Assembly: GCF_963676685.1 (NCBI RefSeq)
Contig: NC_092354.1
Location: 30,350,193 to 30,414,192, forward strand
DNA: 64,000 bases
Direction of reading: 5' to 3'
Source of the DNA: Mytilus edulis
Lineage: Eukaryota; Mollusca; Bivalvia; Mytilida; Mytilidae
Part shown: piece after piece, positions 10,573 through 20,360 of the stretch
How positions within the stretch are numbered: position 1 is the stretch's first letter
Layout of the letters: every line of letters begins with the position of its first letter
The notes under the pieces: model-generated
Told to the model about the DNA's origin: nothing
Seen by the model: the letters and a program-made list of their open reading frames with translations, nothing else
Database searches by the model: none
Position numbers and translations under genes: made by a program

Positions 10573-11293
10573 TTGAATACTCGCCTGATCGTCACTTTAA
10601 GACTTTCAGGTCAACAAAAGAGTGTTTGGTTGGTGGGTTCTTCAATCATCAAACATGCATTTGTACATGCTAGAAAGTCTGTCGATGGTGTAAATTTAGG
10701 TTTGGAACGAATAGAAACTACAATATGGTGTCAAGGAAAAAGTGGAATGAGGATTTGTGAGATAATACCCAAAGTCAAACATTTGCGGAACCCCCACAAG
10801 TATTAGTATTTCACTGTGGTGGAAATGAAATAGGACAAAAAGGTTCATGTGTATTAGGACACGATATTTAAAAGTATTTGATTGCCTTCGGGTCTTATTA
10901 CCACAGTCAAAATTTGTTTGGTCTCAATTTTTACCCAGATTGAAATACAGGAATGAGATTGTTCACAGATCTTTGAACAGAACTAGAGTTAGATTAAATA
11001 GTTTAGTAGCTACATGTATCATCAAAAATGTCGGTACTTATATTAGATATCCAGAAATATCTGAAGACAACCCAGATTTATTTTTAGACGGTGTTCATTT
11101 ATCAGATATGGGAAATGATTTGTTTTTGTATAGGTTACAGCAAGGTTTATTTTACATTAAAAAAAAATTCACATACAATTTGTCCACAAAACGGCGAAGC
11201 AGGTCCTTGGCTTCGGGACACTTGCCAACAGATGATTTGATATTGGAGGAATTACAGCTTGCAAGGAAGCAGAACAGTTCAAGTGTCAACTGA
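10573..11293 (+). pseudogene. SGNH-hydrolase-like gene, frameshifted (first copy)
   Basis: Three frames in succession carry SGNH/GDSL-esterase blocks. Block I is VWLVGSSIIKHAF (nucleophile Ser). Block III is VFHCGGNEIGQKGS near 10805 (GxND-like, here GGNE). Block V is DGVHLSDMGNDLF near 11090 (Asp-His pair). Frame changes are needed near 10800 and again near 10850-10870, where an in-frame TAA follows HDI, so it cannot make one protein. SGNH domains of this sort occur in several retroelements (for example Ngaro/DIRS-type and some CR1) and in repeat-associated mollusc genes. Which element this came from is not determined. Confidence 0.6.
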
Positions 11294-12188
11294 AAATTGT
11301 ACAGCATGTTAATAAATTGAAACAAGAAGTTATGAAAACAAAATATGAAACTCAAATTAGCCAGTCCAAACTGCAAGGTGAACAAAAGTTAGAAACTATT
11401 ATAAAATTTGATAAAGAAGTATTAAAATTGGCAGCCAATTTAACTGAGCAAGAGTCTAAAACAGATACTGGAAATCAACATAAAGCATTAAATCAACAAT
11501 TGGAAAACAAAGAACAAGAAATACTTAGTCTTAAATTCATAATTGTAGAGATGAATCTGGAGGTGATTTCACTTCTGTGCAGAGTAAAATCGAATCCGGG
11601 GAAAATTCTTTCAGAAACATCCAGCCTATTCCATCAGTTACTATAATAGGAACTTCAAACACGAAAGGCATAGACCCACACGGAATGTCATCTCGTTAGT
11701 AGTTGCATATACTTTGAGTGAGACCGACAGTAAAGTTTCAAGTTTAACAAATGTATCAAAAGACGTGGTATTTCACTCATTAACCAATGACATTAAAACT
11801 TGTCATCCAGATGAATGTATATTTAAAATGGAAACAATTCTCAATGTATCACTGGAACTTTTTCCTGATACTAAAATAGTTTTGTCATTACCAACCCCAA
11901 GAGCTGACAACCATACATTTAACAATAGAGGATCATTGATTAGTGCATTACTAAAGGAAAAATTCAATGATAACAAAATGATAGCATTCTGTGATAACAG
12001 TATCCTCTCGTACAAAAAACGAACCTCTCCAAATATTCCTAGACACGAGGGACGGTGTACACCTAAATGAAAGTGGAATCAGAGCGTTTGCGTCAAATCT
12101 GAGAGACTGCATAGACAATATTTTGGATCTTCTCAGTAGACATTCATATAATTATGGCAATAGACATCCGTATGATGGACAACGATAA
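11294..12188 (+). pseudogene. Coiled coil plus second SGNH-like domain, frameshifted
   Basis: 11317-11646 encodes a Lys/Glu/Gln-rich, probable coiled-coil segment (for example LENKEQEILSLKFIIVEMNL). It is followed near 11646 in another frame by IIGTSNTKGI, a block-I-like start. 11714-12070 then gives VVFHSLTNDIK, LFPDTKIVLSLPTPR and FNDNKMIAFCDNS, and the 11991-12188 frame ends with DTRDGVHLNESGIRAF, a block V. The order matches a complete SGNH-type fold broken by at least two frame changes. It directly follows the first SGNH copy, so the two may be domains of one former polyprotein. Confidence 0.5.
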
Positions 12189-12344
12189 AAATGATATGGA
12201 ATATGGATGAATCTGAAAAATCTTTCGAACACAACCCTGTAAAGGTGGTAGGAAAGGGGGCAAAAAATGTACCAGGACGCACAAGAGCTATCAACACACA
12301 TGTGTCGATAGTTGTTTGTGACAATGCTACATGTATAGTACATA

Positions 12345-12699
12345 AGATGAGTCCTTTGTTGGTTGTTAACGGTAAAACAGAAAGATCGATATTTGGTTTC
12401 AATACACGTGTATGATGCCGATATTTTGTTACTTGTATAGGTGTGTAACCCAAGTTAATTGTTGGAAATGGGTTACTTGGGGTAGGTTCACCATCTACAA
12501 AGTGTTTGGAGCAAATTCGAGATTCAGAATTAGGTTGCCAATTATTGTTTCCCTGTTCTCGATTCACAATTGCTGTCCATTTTTTGCGACCAGCAGGATC
12601 TTTTCTCTCAGTAGGAAAAGGTATGAGTTGAAATGGAGGCGAACAGTCACATGATCTAGTTCCCTTGTTACAATTATGTATTTCACATTGTTCTTGCAT
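12345..12699 (-). CDS. THAP zinc-finger exon
   Basis: The frame starting at ATG 12699 reads MQEQCEIHNCNKG, then FQLIPFPTERKDPAGRKKW, NNNWQPNSESRICSKHF and a Pro-rich end (NPFPTINLGYTP). This is a C2CH THAP domain: a paired-cysteine start, the conserved Trp, CxxH with the following Phe, and a late Pro motif. THAP domains bind DNA and are common in P-element, ISL2EU and domesticated transposase proteins. After about residue 118 the frame overlaps unrelated sequence and is probably not coding. No partner exon is visible downstream on the minus strand, so the parent is unknown. It differs clearly from the THAP domain at 53868. Confidence 0.6.
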
Positions 12700-12717
12700 C
12701 TATTTTTCTATTTTGTA

Positions 12718-12856
12718 CCAACTGTTAGAGCAGGATATAACTGAACAACTTCTTGAAACTTTAAACATTTTCAATAATTTAACCAAACTAGAGGCTCTAC
12801 AGAGAACCAGAAGCTGTAACACTGATGAAGTACAGACTTTGGCCGTCAACAACAAG
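12718..12856 (+). other. Possible small exon head to head with the THAP exon
   Basis: A frame with LEQDITEQLLETLNIFNN and KLEALQRTRSCNTDEVQT ends at AACAAG|gtatgg, a plausible donor. It starts close to the THAP ATG on the other strand. No family is recognised. The open segment at 12972-13210 has an acceptor-like start (ccaacag) and could be a continuation, but its codons are unconvincing. Confidence 0.25.
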
Positions 12857-13319
12857 GTATGGTATAACTTTTAAAATATAATGCTTAAATAAAAATAAAT
12901 GGATTTTTATAACTACAGGTAATATTATTTAAAATAAATGTGTAAATTAAGTGATAATTATATTCCAACAGCAGCTTGCATTATATGATGGATTCAGGGT
13001 AAAACAGTTGACATTGTTAATTAGTTCACATTTCAAGTTTGAAGATTTGGTCTTGTGGTCGCATATTTACAGAAACTTCACTTCAAACCTTTTGCTGCCG
13101 GAGGGACACATATGTTCACACCGACTGTGCAAGAGATACACATATGTCCAGATTTTGATTGATGCAAGATTTTCATCATTGATGTACCTCTTTCAAAAAA
13201 AAGATTTGAAATGAGGACATGACGTCATATATTGAATAAAGTCATTGTAGGGCATGTCGAGTCACAAACGTCGAGCGGTCGTATTTTCTTGCTCATAAAT
13301 TGCAACCTTGAAAAACAAC

Positions 13320-13525
13320 TGGCAGCAAGAGGTTTAAGAAATCTAACACCCGTCTCCTTGAGCACACATGTCAGGAATTTTTTCCGTTATTCATTAGGAT
13401 TAAATTTCTGCCCTTTGAATTTTTCTTCCTCTCCTTGGTTTAACTCTGTATCAATAACTACCTGTACATCTTTTACAATGTCATCTGTTTCCCTAAACTC
13501 ATTCGTAATTACATTTTGCTTATCT
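13320..13525 (-). pseudogene. Minus-strand coding remnant with one in-frame stop
   Basis: Read on the minus strand, 13525-13320 gives NVITNEFRETDDIVKDVQ, ELNQGEEEKFKGQKFNPNE, a TAA, then RKKFLTCVLKETGVRFLKP in the same frame. It is richer in coding-like composition than the plus-strand ORF that overlaps it. No family is recognised. Confidence 0.3.
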
Positions 13526-13764
13526 TAAGTTTGGGTGTAAGCCAAGTGTTCAAACATTCAGATCCATTTGAACATTCACATATTAAATTTATTAAAGAAG
13601 TTTTTGGAGTATAGTGCAAAACAACAAATGTAGCCTGTTTAGCTGAGACAAACAGAACCCCTTTGTACTTTAAAATTCAGCTTTCAGCTATAAAATTTCA
13701 AAACCACATTGTGAACTCGCCTTACACTTAAGTCCATAACTTGTAAGTCTCTCCGTTTCGGTCA

Positions 13765-13852
13765 TATTCATGCTTCAGTGATTCCCTATATAATCAACAA
13801 ATTTTTTCCTAAGATTAGGGGGGGGGGGGGCACGCCCCCACTGGATCCGCCT
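13765..13852 (+). mobile_element. Truncated copy of the 'ggatccgcc' miniature element
   Basis: 'catgcttcagtgattccct', 'atataatcaacaaattttttcc' and the run of G followed by 'ctggatccgcc' match the interior and right end of the complete 147 bp element at 37114-37260. The left terminal repeat is absent. Confidence 0.6.
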
Positions 13853-14375
13853 ATGAAGGCTATTTCATTTTTTCTCTTTGACATTCAAAGGAGGTGTATA
13901 ATAGGTATTTTTTTTAATGTGTTCTATGGTGTTCGGAGGCGAAGATGAGGAATCTTTAGGTTCATCAACCAAAAACTGACAACAAAAAGACTCATTAAGC
14001 AGTTAAGCTGCTTTATGCGAGCACCCTAGATTTATGTTCTACCCAATAAATGCTGAAATATGTGCCACTTTTATTTTTCTGGCTGGCGATCATGTTATTT
14101 ATAACTAATTGGACACTTTTTTAAAACTTTTTATTCTGGAATATAAAAAATATTACCATAAAAACGTTAAATGGTCGTCGATTTTCCCAAAAGTTTTGTA
14201 GTTGCACATAGGAAGTAGTGATCGATAGAAATCCTTTTATAGTTTATTATTCCCTGTGCTGTTGGTTAAGATGTCAAAGAACAATTGTATGAAATATTTG
14301 ATCGCCGAAAATCTATAAAGATTAGTCGTTTACATTTCTCAAATGGCAAAAGTCGTAGGAATATTGTGTGTCATC
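13853..14375. other. No gene seen
   Basis: AT-rich sequence without supported features. Confidence 0.4.
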
Positions 14376-14557
14376 GATTGATTGATTGATTGTTGGTTGC
14401 TTAACGTCCAGTGGCAAATATTTCATGCATATTCAGGACGAGAATAAGTTCACAATATATACAATAGGTAGGTTGTTGTAATGGAGGCCATCTAGGATGA
14501 TGGTCGGGGAAATTTGGACTGCCACTGGAAAATGAGGGTATATTGGATAGGGACATA
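14376..14557 (-). mobile_element. SINE copy, truncated
   Basis: It starts with the inverted (CAAT)n tail ('gattgattgattgattg'), then 'cttaacgtccagtggcaaat' and 'atgcatattcaggacgag', and follows the copy at 29499 up to 'tattggatagggacata' before diverging. The 5' half of the SINE is absent. No clear target duplication was found. Confidence 0.7.
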
Positions 14558-15908
14558 CGTCAGTAGTCTATTAATCAGCTGATATAAGTTGGCGGCAATT
14601 TCTAATTACATAGAAGACGAAATGTACGTACCTTTAAAATTGGGAGGATTCTGATGATACATAGGTACTTTATTATTAATCATTTTATTCGTTTTTTGTC
14701 TGAAATGAATGAGATTATTTAAATATCAGTTTTAAGTAGCGGCGAAAAACAGATAACTACCAAAACACTGACCGACCTTTTAGTAGAATTGCTCTGTAAT
14801 AGTGTACCACTTTCCAGACACTTTGAATCGGGCGGCATAAAAGTTACTTAGTGGTGACTCTCTTTTGTAGAAAGATTTCCTCTCTGGGATTGGATGATGA
14901 ACTGAAACATGCATATAAGTACATGCATATTTAAAACTCGCAAAAGGCAAAGACGTATACCTTCATTAAATGTTAAACGACCTAACGAGATTGTTAATAA
15001 AATATGTTTAAAATTAAAAACAAAAAAACAAAAAAAAAAGGACCTAACGACTTGGATGTAAGCAACTATATATATACTTATCACAGTAATGCTTTTAACT
15101 ATGTATAAAACCCACACCGTAATGTAAGGACCCTGATATTCCATGCATCCCTTACTATGGGGTGTTTTCAAATACATCTAGAAGCAAAGAACGTATTTGA
15201 AGAAAAACAAAATGTGTCCGCTTTTATAATCAAAACCTCTACTTAAAAGGTTAAAACAGATCGTACCATAAAACAATAATTGTCTTTCTTTCGAAAGATT
15301 ACTGGTAAATGCTTTAAATTGGATTACACAGTGACCATATGGTTTGTTATTATTGAGGATATTTGCCACATCCAATATACAGTAATAGATAACAACCGTA
15401 TCAAAACTTATTTTGTTTTATTTAAAATATTAAGTAGTCCATTTTCAACAGAGTCTATAGAGAAATTTGTAATTTAAGACTATTATGTGCGTGGCCCAGT
15501 ACTTTCTTTATAAAATGGGCTACATTTGTTAATTATTTCACAATTAACATCAATAAAAAGCAAATTTCAATAATAAAACTTAATTCAAAATTGATATAAA
15601 TGAATGTTTTAATTCACAAAAGCGTATTTCTTAAATAATGTCTCCTGTCCTTTTAAGACTAATTTTTTTCTTAATTTTTTTTGCAGTACTTTAATTGGGC
15701 TTTAAAAATTTTGAAAAGTATAGCACTTTTGCATTGGTTTACAAACTTGTAAATAAATGTTAACTTCACAAACAAAATAAATCATCCTTAGCAATATCAA
15801 CATATTTCAGTTTTTATACATCCTGGGCTTTCAAATATTCAGCTTTGAGCATTTCTTATGAGATTAACTTTAGAAAAGCGCTTGCATTTATAACATGTTG
15901 TTTTTATC
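14558..15908. other. No gene seen
   Basis: AT-rich sequence. The ORFs on both strands here lack codon structure or family resemblance. Confidence 0.4.
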
Positions 15909-15967
15909 CATCCTGAACATGCATGAAATATTTGCCACTGGACGTTAAGCTACCAACAATCAATCAA
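15909..15967 (+). mobile_element. SINE tail fragment
   Basis: 'ctgaacatgcatgaaatat', 'ttgccactggacgttaagc' and 'accaacaatcaatcaat' are the 3' end of the SINE in plus orientation, with its CAAT tail. About 60 bp remain, as expected for a 5'-truncated retrotransposed copy. Confidence 0.65.
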
Positions 15968-16037
15968 TATTGTTTTTTTTCATTTATCAAATTATTATAA
16001 AATACATAAATAGTTATGGCTAAGAATTTAAGTTAGA

Positions 16038-17022
16038 TTATTCAACTTTCTTTGGTGTCGAAGCTTTTGGTTTCATTTTCATTTTGGTTGTTTCATCAGG
16101 AACACTTTCTGGAAGAATTTCAGGAGACCGTTCATAAACATTGAAAACAGTTAGATTCTTTTCTGTTGAAATTCCATCACGCCTCAAAATAAGAGATGTC
16201 ACCCGTAAAATATACTTTATATCAGTTTCAGAGATTACAATGCCAAGCAGCTCTTTTTGTGATTTCTCTCGAGTTGATATAATTATGCCCTGATGTATTT
16301 TTAATAGTCGAATCATGGACCTCATTTGAAGTGTCTATCAAGGACATTATTGGTGTTACTGTTGCACCAGATCTAAATGCCTTGATAACATCTTGATGGT
16401 CCATTTCTCTATGAGAATCCAACGCACAGTTGTCATTGCTTCATTAATGTGATGTTGTGAACAGAGTTGTTTTCATACGTCTATAAAATGGTCCCGATTT
16501 GAAGCGTTCATTGAGGAGTTTTGTGCAATATGCTGCATAAGATGATGCTCCATTGAGAAAAGAAAATGGTAGTGATGTCTTTGCAGCTGATTATAGTAAG
16601 ATATAGCCAGCCTCCCCTTCAAGTCTTTCTGAAAAGGTTATTACACACACCTCGTCAGAGTGGATCATCATGTCAACATGCAATGCAAAAGTGGGATTAT
16701 CTGCTTTTCCCTTCCCCAAAACCAAACCGAATTATGTTTCCCATATTGTCCCAAAGATGGTTTTGTTTGTGCTGTGTTCCAGCATAACTTCAGCATCTTC
16801 TATTGACAAAATTTGCATATATTTGCAAATGAAGGCCAAATGAAAAAATAATGACAGTCGTCTTATATATCTTGTAGCCTTGTCAATGTTGTCAGGGTTA
16901 ATCAGCTTCTTCCATTCCTTAACATTGTCGTCCCTCATGTACTTGAATATATGAACTATTCCAGCATGCTGGTATCCGCTGCAGAAGTTATTTATAATAT
17001 ACCAGATTAGGTAGGATATCAT
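16038..17022 (-). pseudogene. Broken gene of an uncharacterised repeat-associated family
   Basis: Minus-strand pieces appear in consistent order. 17022-16732 gives GYQHAGIVHIFKYMRDDN, YIRRLSLFFHLAFICKYMQ and TIFGTIWET. After a TAA the same frame continues with LGKGKADNPTFALHVDMMI, then VCVITFSERLEGEAGY, another stop, and LPFSFLNGASSYAAYCTKLL (to ~16480). A different frame at 16422-16325 gives REMDHQDVIKAFRSGATV, and 16325-16038 gives IHQGIIISTREKSQKELLGI ending at the stop. At least two nonsense codons and two frame changes are present. I recall this layout from uncharacterised multi-copy bivalve and cnidarian proteins and cannot state an activity. Confidence 0.55.
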
Positions 17023-17340
17023 GATACAAAATTCACTGTTAAATATGATTCTTCTTTAAAAATCCCTCACCCCCTTTCATATCATAAATGGTCAAGGGAA
17101 GGTACATATAGCTGTAATGGTTGCCTGGATAATTGTACGTTATCTGTTACAATTATTCCTCCTATATTGTAGGAGCACATGCCAATGTCCACGTTTAAAA
17201 TATGTAGAACGTATACAGAACAAACTATATCTATAATTATATACTTTTTTCATTCAAATTTGTTTTCAAATATGTGGATTTAAAAAAAAAATTGAATAAT
17301 CGACTCCATTATAAAGAGAAACAGTATATTTAATTTTTAC
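17023..17340. other. Intergenic, AT-rich
   Basis: No features supported. A run of A at 17283-17291 and a short pyrimidine stretch precede the exon at 17347. Confidence 0.4.
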
Positions 17341-17353
17341 CTTTCTTGTAGAA

Positions 17354-18281
17354 ATGGCAACTGGAGAATCAAGAGGAAGATTGAAACCTTACAATAGGAA
17401 GAATTTCAAAGACAATGGGGGTTTTGAAACAGAAAACCTCTGGGAGGGGAAAGCAAGGGCAGACAGTTATTTAACAAGAGGGAACAACCTTATAAAGAGA
17501 AGTGAGGAGCTGCACAAAATAACAGGGGCCCATGTGAAGACGTTGATTCTTCCCATAATATATTAATCATATTAATCACATTTCCTTGAAAAAAAAGCGG
17601 TTGGTTAATATTTTACACAACACATGCGCAAAATAAAATAACACCCATCTTGAATCATCAGAGTGAATGAATTTGCTGTACACGTGTTTGAAGGAATAAC
17701 TCCACATCATTCGAAAATTTGTTGCTCATTTTTATTGCATGTTATGTATGTGAGATTTTAACTTTGTATAACAGGTTGTTTTATATGTCAATCAGGACTG
17801 TTTTTATGTTATTTATATGTTTTTATATTCGGTCAAATGTACCTTAGAACTTGTGTTGCTTATTTGTACTTATGCCGAATCAAATTAAAGTTTTCTTATA
17901 TTATCTTATCAGCACTCGTTATTTGATTTTTGAAATAAATTTGATAAAGCCAGCATTTAATAATTACTGCCTATTGTTTTCTAGGTATACCAGTCACCAG
18001 ACTTCCAAGAGATAACGGAAGTAACTAATGATAATCCAGCTGAGACCAATGAACCAGCTGGACCACCAGACATGCCAATGGAAGAGCAGCAACCACCTAG
18101 TCCAGTGGTAGAGCGACTGCCACTGGCCGAGATTTTACCAGAACATCAGCAACCAAAAATCATTTGTGGGATATGTAGAATTATATACAATTCAGATGCT
18201 GACTTTGAGAGCCACTGGGTTCAGTGTTCTCAAAAAGGTTGTAGTTGGTGGGTACATTGTAGATGCATATTGCCAAAGGTT
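17354..18281 (+). CDS. PHD-like zinc-finger gene, two visible exons
   Basis: The first exon begins just after 'tttcttgtag' with ATG 17354 and encodes MATGESRGRLKPYNRKNF, FETENLWEGKARADSYLT and LIKRSEELHKITGAHVKT. Its donor (near 17540) is not canonical. A second exon from about 17985 (acceptor ttttctag) encodes an acidic/proline-rich linker and then CGICRIIYNSDADFESHWV, QCSQKGCSWWVHCRC up to about 18281. The CxxC...CxxxxC..WVHxxC layout is that of a PHD/FYVE-like zinc-binding module used for histone or protein binding. The gene could be part of a mobile element, because similar N-termini recur in mussel repeats (recall, not verified). The C-terminus may continue in the exon-like segments at 18525 and 19023. 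Confidence 0.45.
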
Positions 18282-18524
18282 ACTAAAATTTATTGTTCTA
18301 TTGTTGTTTTTGTCAGAGTTTATCCTTTTGTGTGATATTTTTATCTTCTGTAGCAATAACATATTAAAACTATTAACTGTCATTTGTACATTTCTAATGC
18401 ATCGAAAGATCGCTTTTAAACAATTTGTTCTTGTATGTACAGTTTTTTTTTCCTTATGGGAATCAGTTCTTGTACAAAATGTATTTATATCATGTGTCAC
18501 TCATATACATTGTACGTGTATAAA

Positions 18525-18656
18525 GAACCTAAGCAGTTACAAGGACTATGTAGATTGCGTCGTGAGTACTATTACAATGAACAAAACCTCTGTACAGATT
18601 TTCAAAAAGATCAATCAGCAACTAAAATCATTGATCAACCTGAAGATATCCTATAG
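18525..18656 (+). other. Possible exon downstream of the PHD-like gene
   Basis: The frame KEPKQLQGLCRLRREYYYNE, then QSATKIIDQPEDIL and a stop, looks coding on the same strand as the PHD-like gene. No acceptor is certain. It is followed by an (AT)n run at about 18700-18725. Confidence 0.3.
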
Positions 18657-19022
18657 TTTTACACGAAACGCTTTCCGTTGTACTAATTCTTCATCAATAT
18701 ATTCATATATTATATATATATATATGTCATACCTAGTAAATTTGTACAAGATTTGTTTTAACAGAACGACATGATTTGAGTATTTGCACTTAGAAATAGT
18801 AATGCTATGTTTACCGCTGAATCTTATAACAATTGGGTTCAAAATACAGTTACTGACCCCAATTACATTTTCTTACATGATCTATGTCTAATATTCTTTG
18901 CCCCGCTTTTTTTTGCTGGCAATCATCCTAAGTATTAAGAGTTATACATACGAGACCTCATTGACAGAGTTCAATACCCCCAGAATTAGCAGTAGAAATG
19001 AACAAAACTGAATCTTTTTCAG

Positions 19023-19376
19023 TAACAGGTGTCGTCTTTAAAGGTCAAGGGGCTGACTTAATACATGAAGAAAAAAACAAATTTATTAAATCTTTCCTGC
19101 CCCCTGGTGTCCCTACGGGCAAAGGGTTTGCCGAAAATCTGAAATGCTGAAATCACTAAAGGAAAAGTCTTTTAATACATCAAATCAGAGTCATGTTAAT
19201 GTTGTGTCCAGACGTCCGAGGTTTGACCAGGAAGAGACGATGATGCGACAAGAAGTTCGGAAATACTTATCAAATATTTCAAAATGTCACATGTCAATGA
19301 ACAATGAGCCACTTGATCCAGTTTTGCATTTTAATAAACAAACTGGTCGAGAGAATAAACCACCAATAACTCTTTG
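19023..19376 (+). pseudogene. Frameshifted exon, unknown protein
   Basis: A good acceptor ('tttttcag' at 19015-19022) opens a frame with GVVFKGQGADLIHEEKNKF and FLPPGVPTGKGFAENLKC, ending at TGA near 19145. An overlapping second frame from ATG 19144 gives KSLKEKSFNTSNQSHVN, VSRRPRFDQEETMMRQE and VRKYLSNIS, ending at 19374-19376. The frame switch implies a small indel. No family is recognised. It may belong to the plus-strand gene upstream. Confidence 0.35.
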
Positions 19377-19409
19377 AGAACAGATTGAAAAAATATAAAT
19401 AGTATATAA

Positions 19410-19910
19410 AATTGTGAATGGAAATGGGGAATGTGTCAAAGAGACAACAACACGACCGTAGAAAAAACAACAGCAGAAGGTCACTAACAGCAGAAGGTCA
19501 CTAACAGGTCTTCAATGTAGCGAGACATTCCCGCACCCGGAGGCGTCCTTCAGCTGGCCCCTAAACAAATATATACTAGTTCAGTGATAATGAACGCCAT
19601 ACTAGTTTCCAAATTGTACACAAGAAACTAAAATTAAAAAAATACAAGACTAACAAAGGCCAGAGGCTCCTGACTTGGAACAGGCGCAAAAATGCGGCGG
19701 GGTTAAACATGTTTATGAGATCTCAACCCTCCCCCTATACCTCTAGCCAATGTAGAAAAGTAAATGCATAACAATATATGTTTAGAACGGTGATGGTTTG
19801 TACCTCGCCTTACCACATCTTGTACTTTCTTTGTTCTAAACCCCAGAGATTGGACTAATGGACATAAAATGGTCCAGCAAAAATGTAGTAAGCACTTGGC
19901 CATATTCAGT
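19410..19910 (+). mobile_element. Mussel dispersed repeat ('cgcacccggaggcgtccttc')
   Basis: The block has 'gaatgtgtcaaagagacaac', 'ctaacagcagaaggtcact' (tandemly doubled at 19472-19505), 'attcccgcacccggaggcg', 'gctggcccctaaacaaat', 'acaaaggccagaggctcc' and 'ggggttaaacatgtttatg'. I recall this as one of the most common dispersed repeats in Mytilus sequence. It is non-coding. The minus-strand ORF at 19703-19903 is incidental. A worn relative of part of it occurs at 40890-40925. Confidence 0.65.
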
Positions 19911-20159
19911 TCGATATGCCCTGGTCCAGGTCAGAAGATGAATTCACCAATTGTTTTTGTGAAACGTTTCAATTTTCACAATGATTACGCAAATTCGAAT
20001 GGTCGTTTAAAGACTCTAACCTAGTATCAACCAGATCGTCACAAATCGTACAATAAAAAACGTACTGCTGAAGACGCATCCCATACAAATATGGGATCCC
20101 GTCAGACCAAACAGCTACCAATTTTCGTTCTTTAGGAATTTGGCAAGAGTTCTTAAAGT

Positions 20160-20360
20160 GATCTTAAACATGTGCCACTTTTTTTCATTATTAGGGTAAC
20201 TAAACACGGTTCCCCTACTTATACTAATGGAGCTTCTTGTTCGGTGTGAGCCAAGGCTCCGTGTTGAAGACCATACATTGACCTATAATGGTTTACTTTT
20301 ATAAATTGTTATTTGGATGGAGAGTTGTCTCATTGGCGTTCACACCACATCTTCCTATAT
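20160..20360 (+). repeat. Dispersed repeat ('gagagttgtctcattggc')
   Basis: Landmarks are 'gagccaaggctccgtgttga', 'cattgacctataatggttta' and 'tggatggagagttgtctcat'. Worn pieces recur near 6860 and at 59660-59690 ('gatagagagttgtctccttgg'). I recall it as a frequent mussel repeat. Confidence 0.55.

Noticed and set aside
16566-16787. Plus-strand ORF with MQKWDYLLFPSPKP
   Set aside because: It is antisense to the conserved minus-strand frame KADNPTFALHVDMM, which has the better block order.
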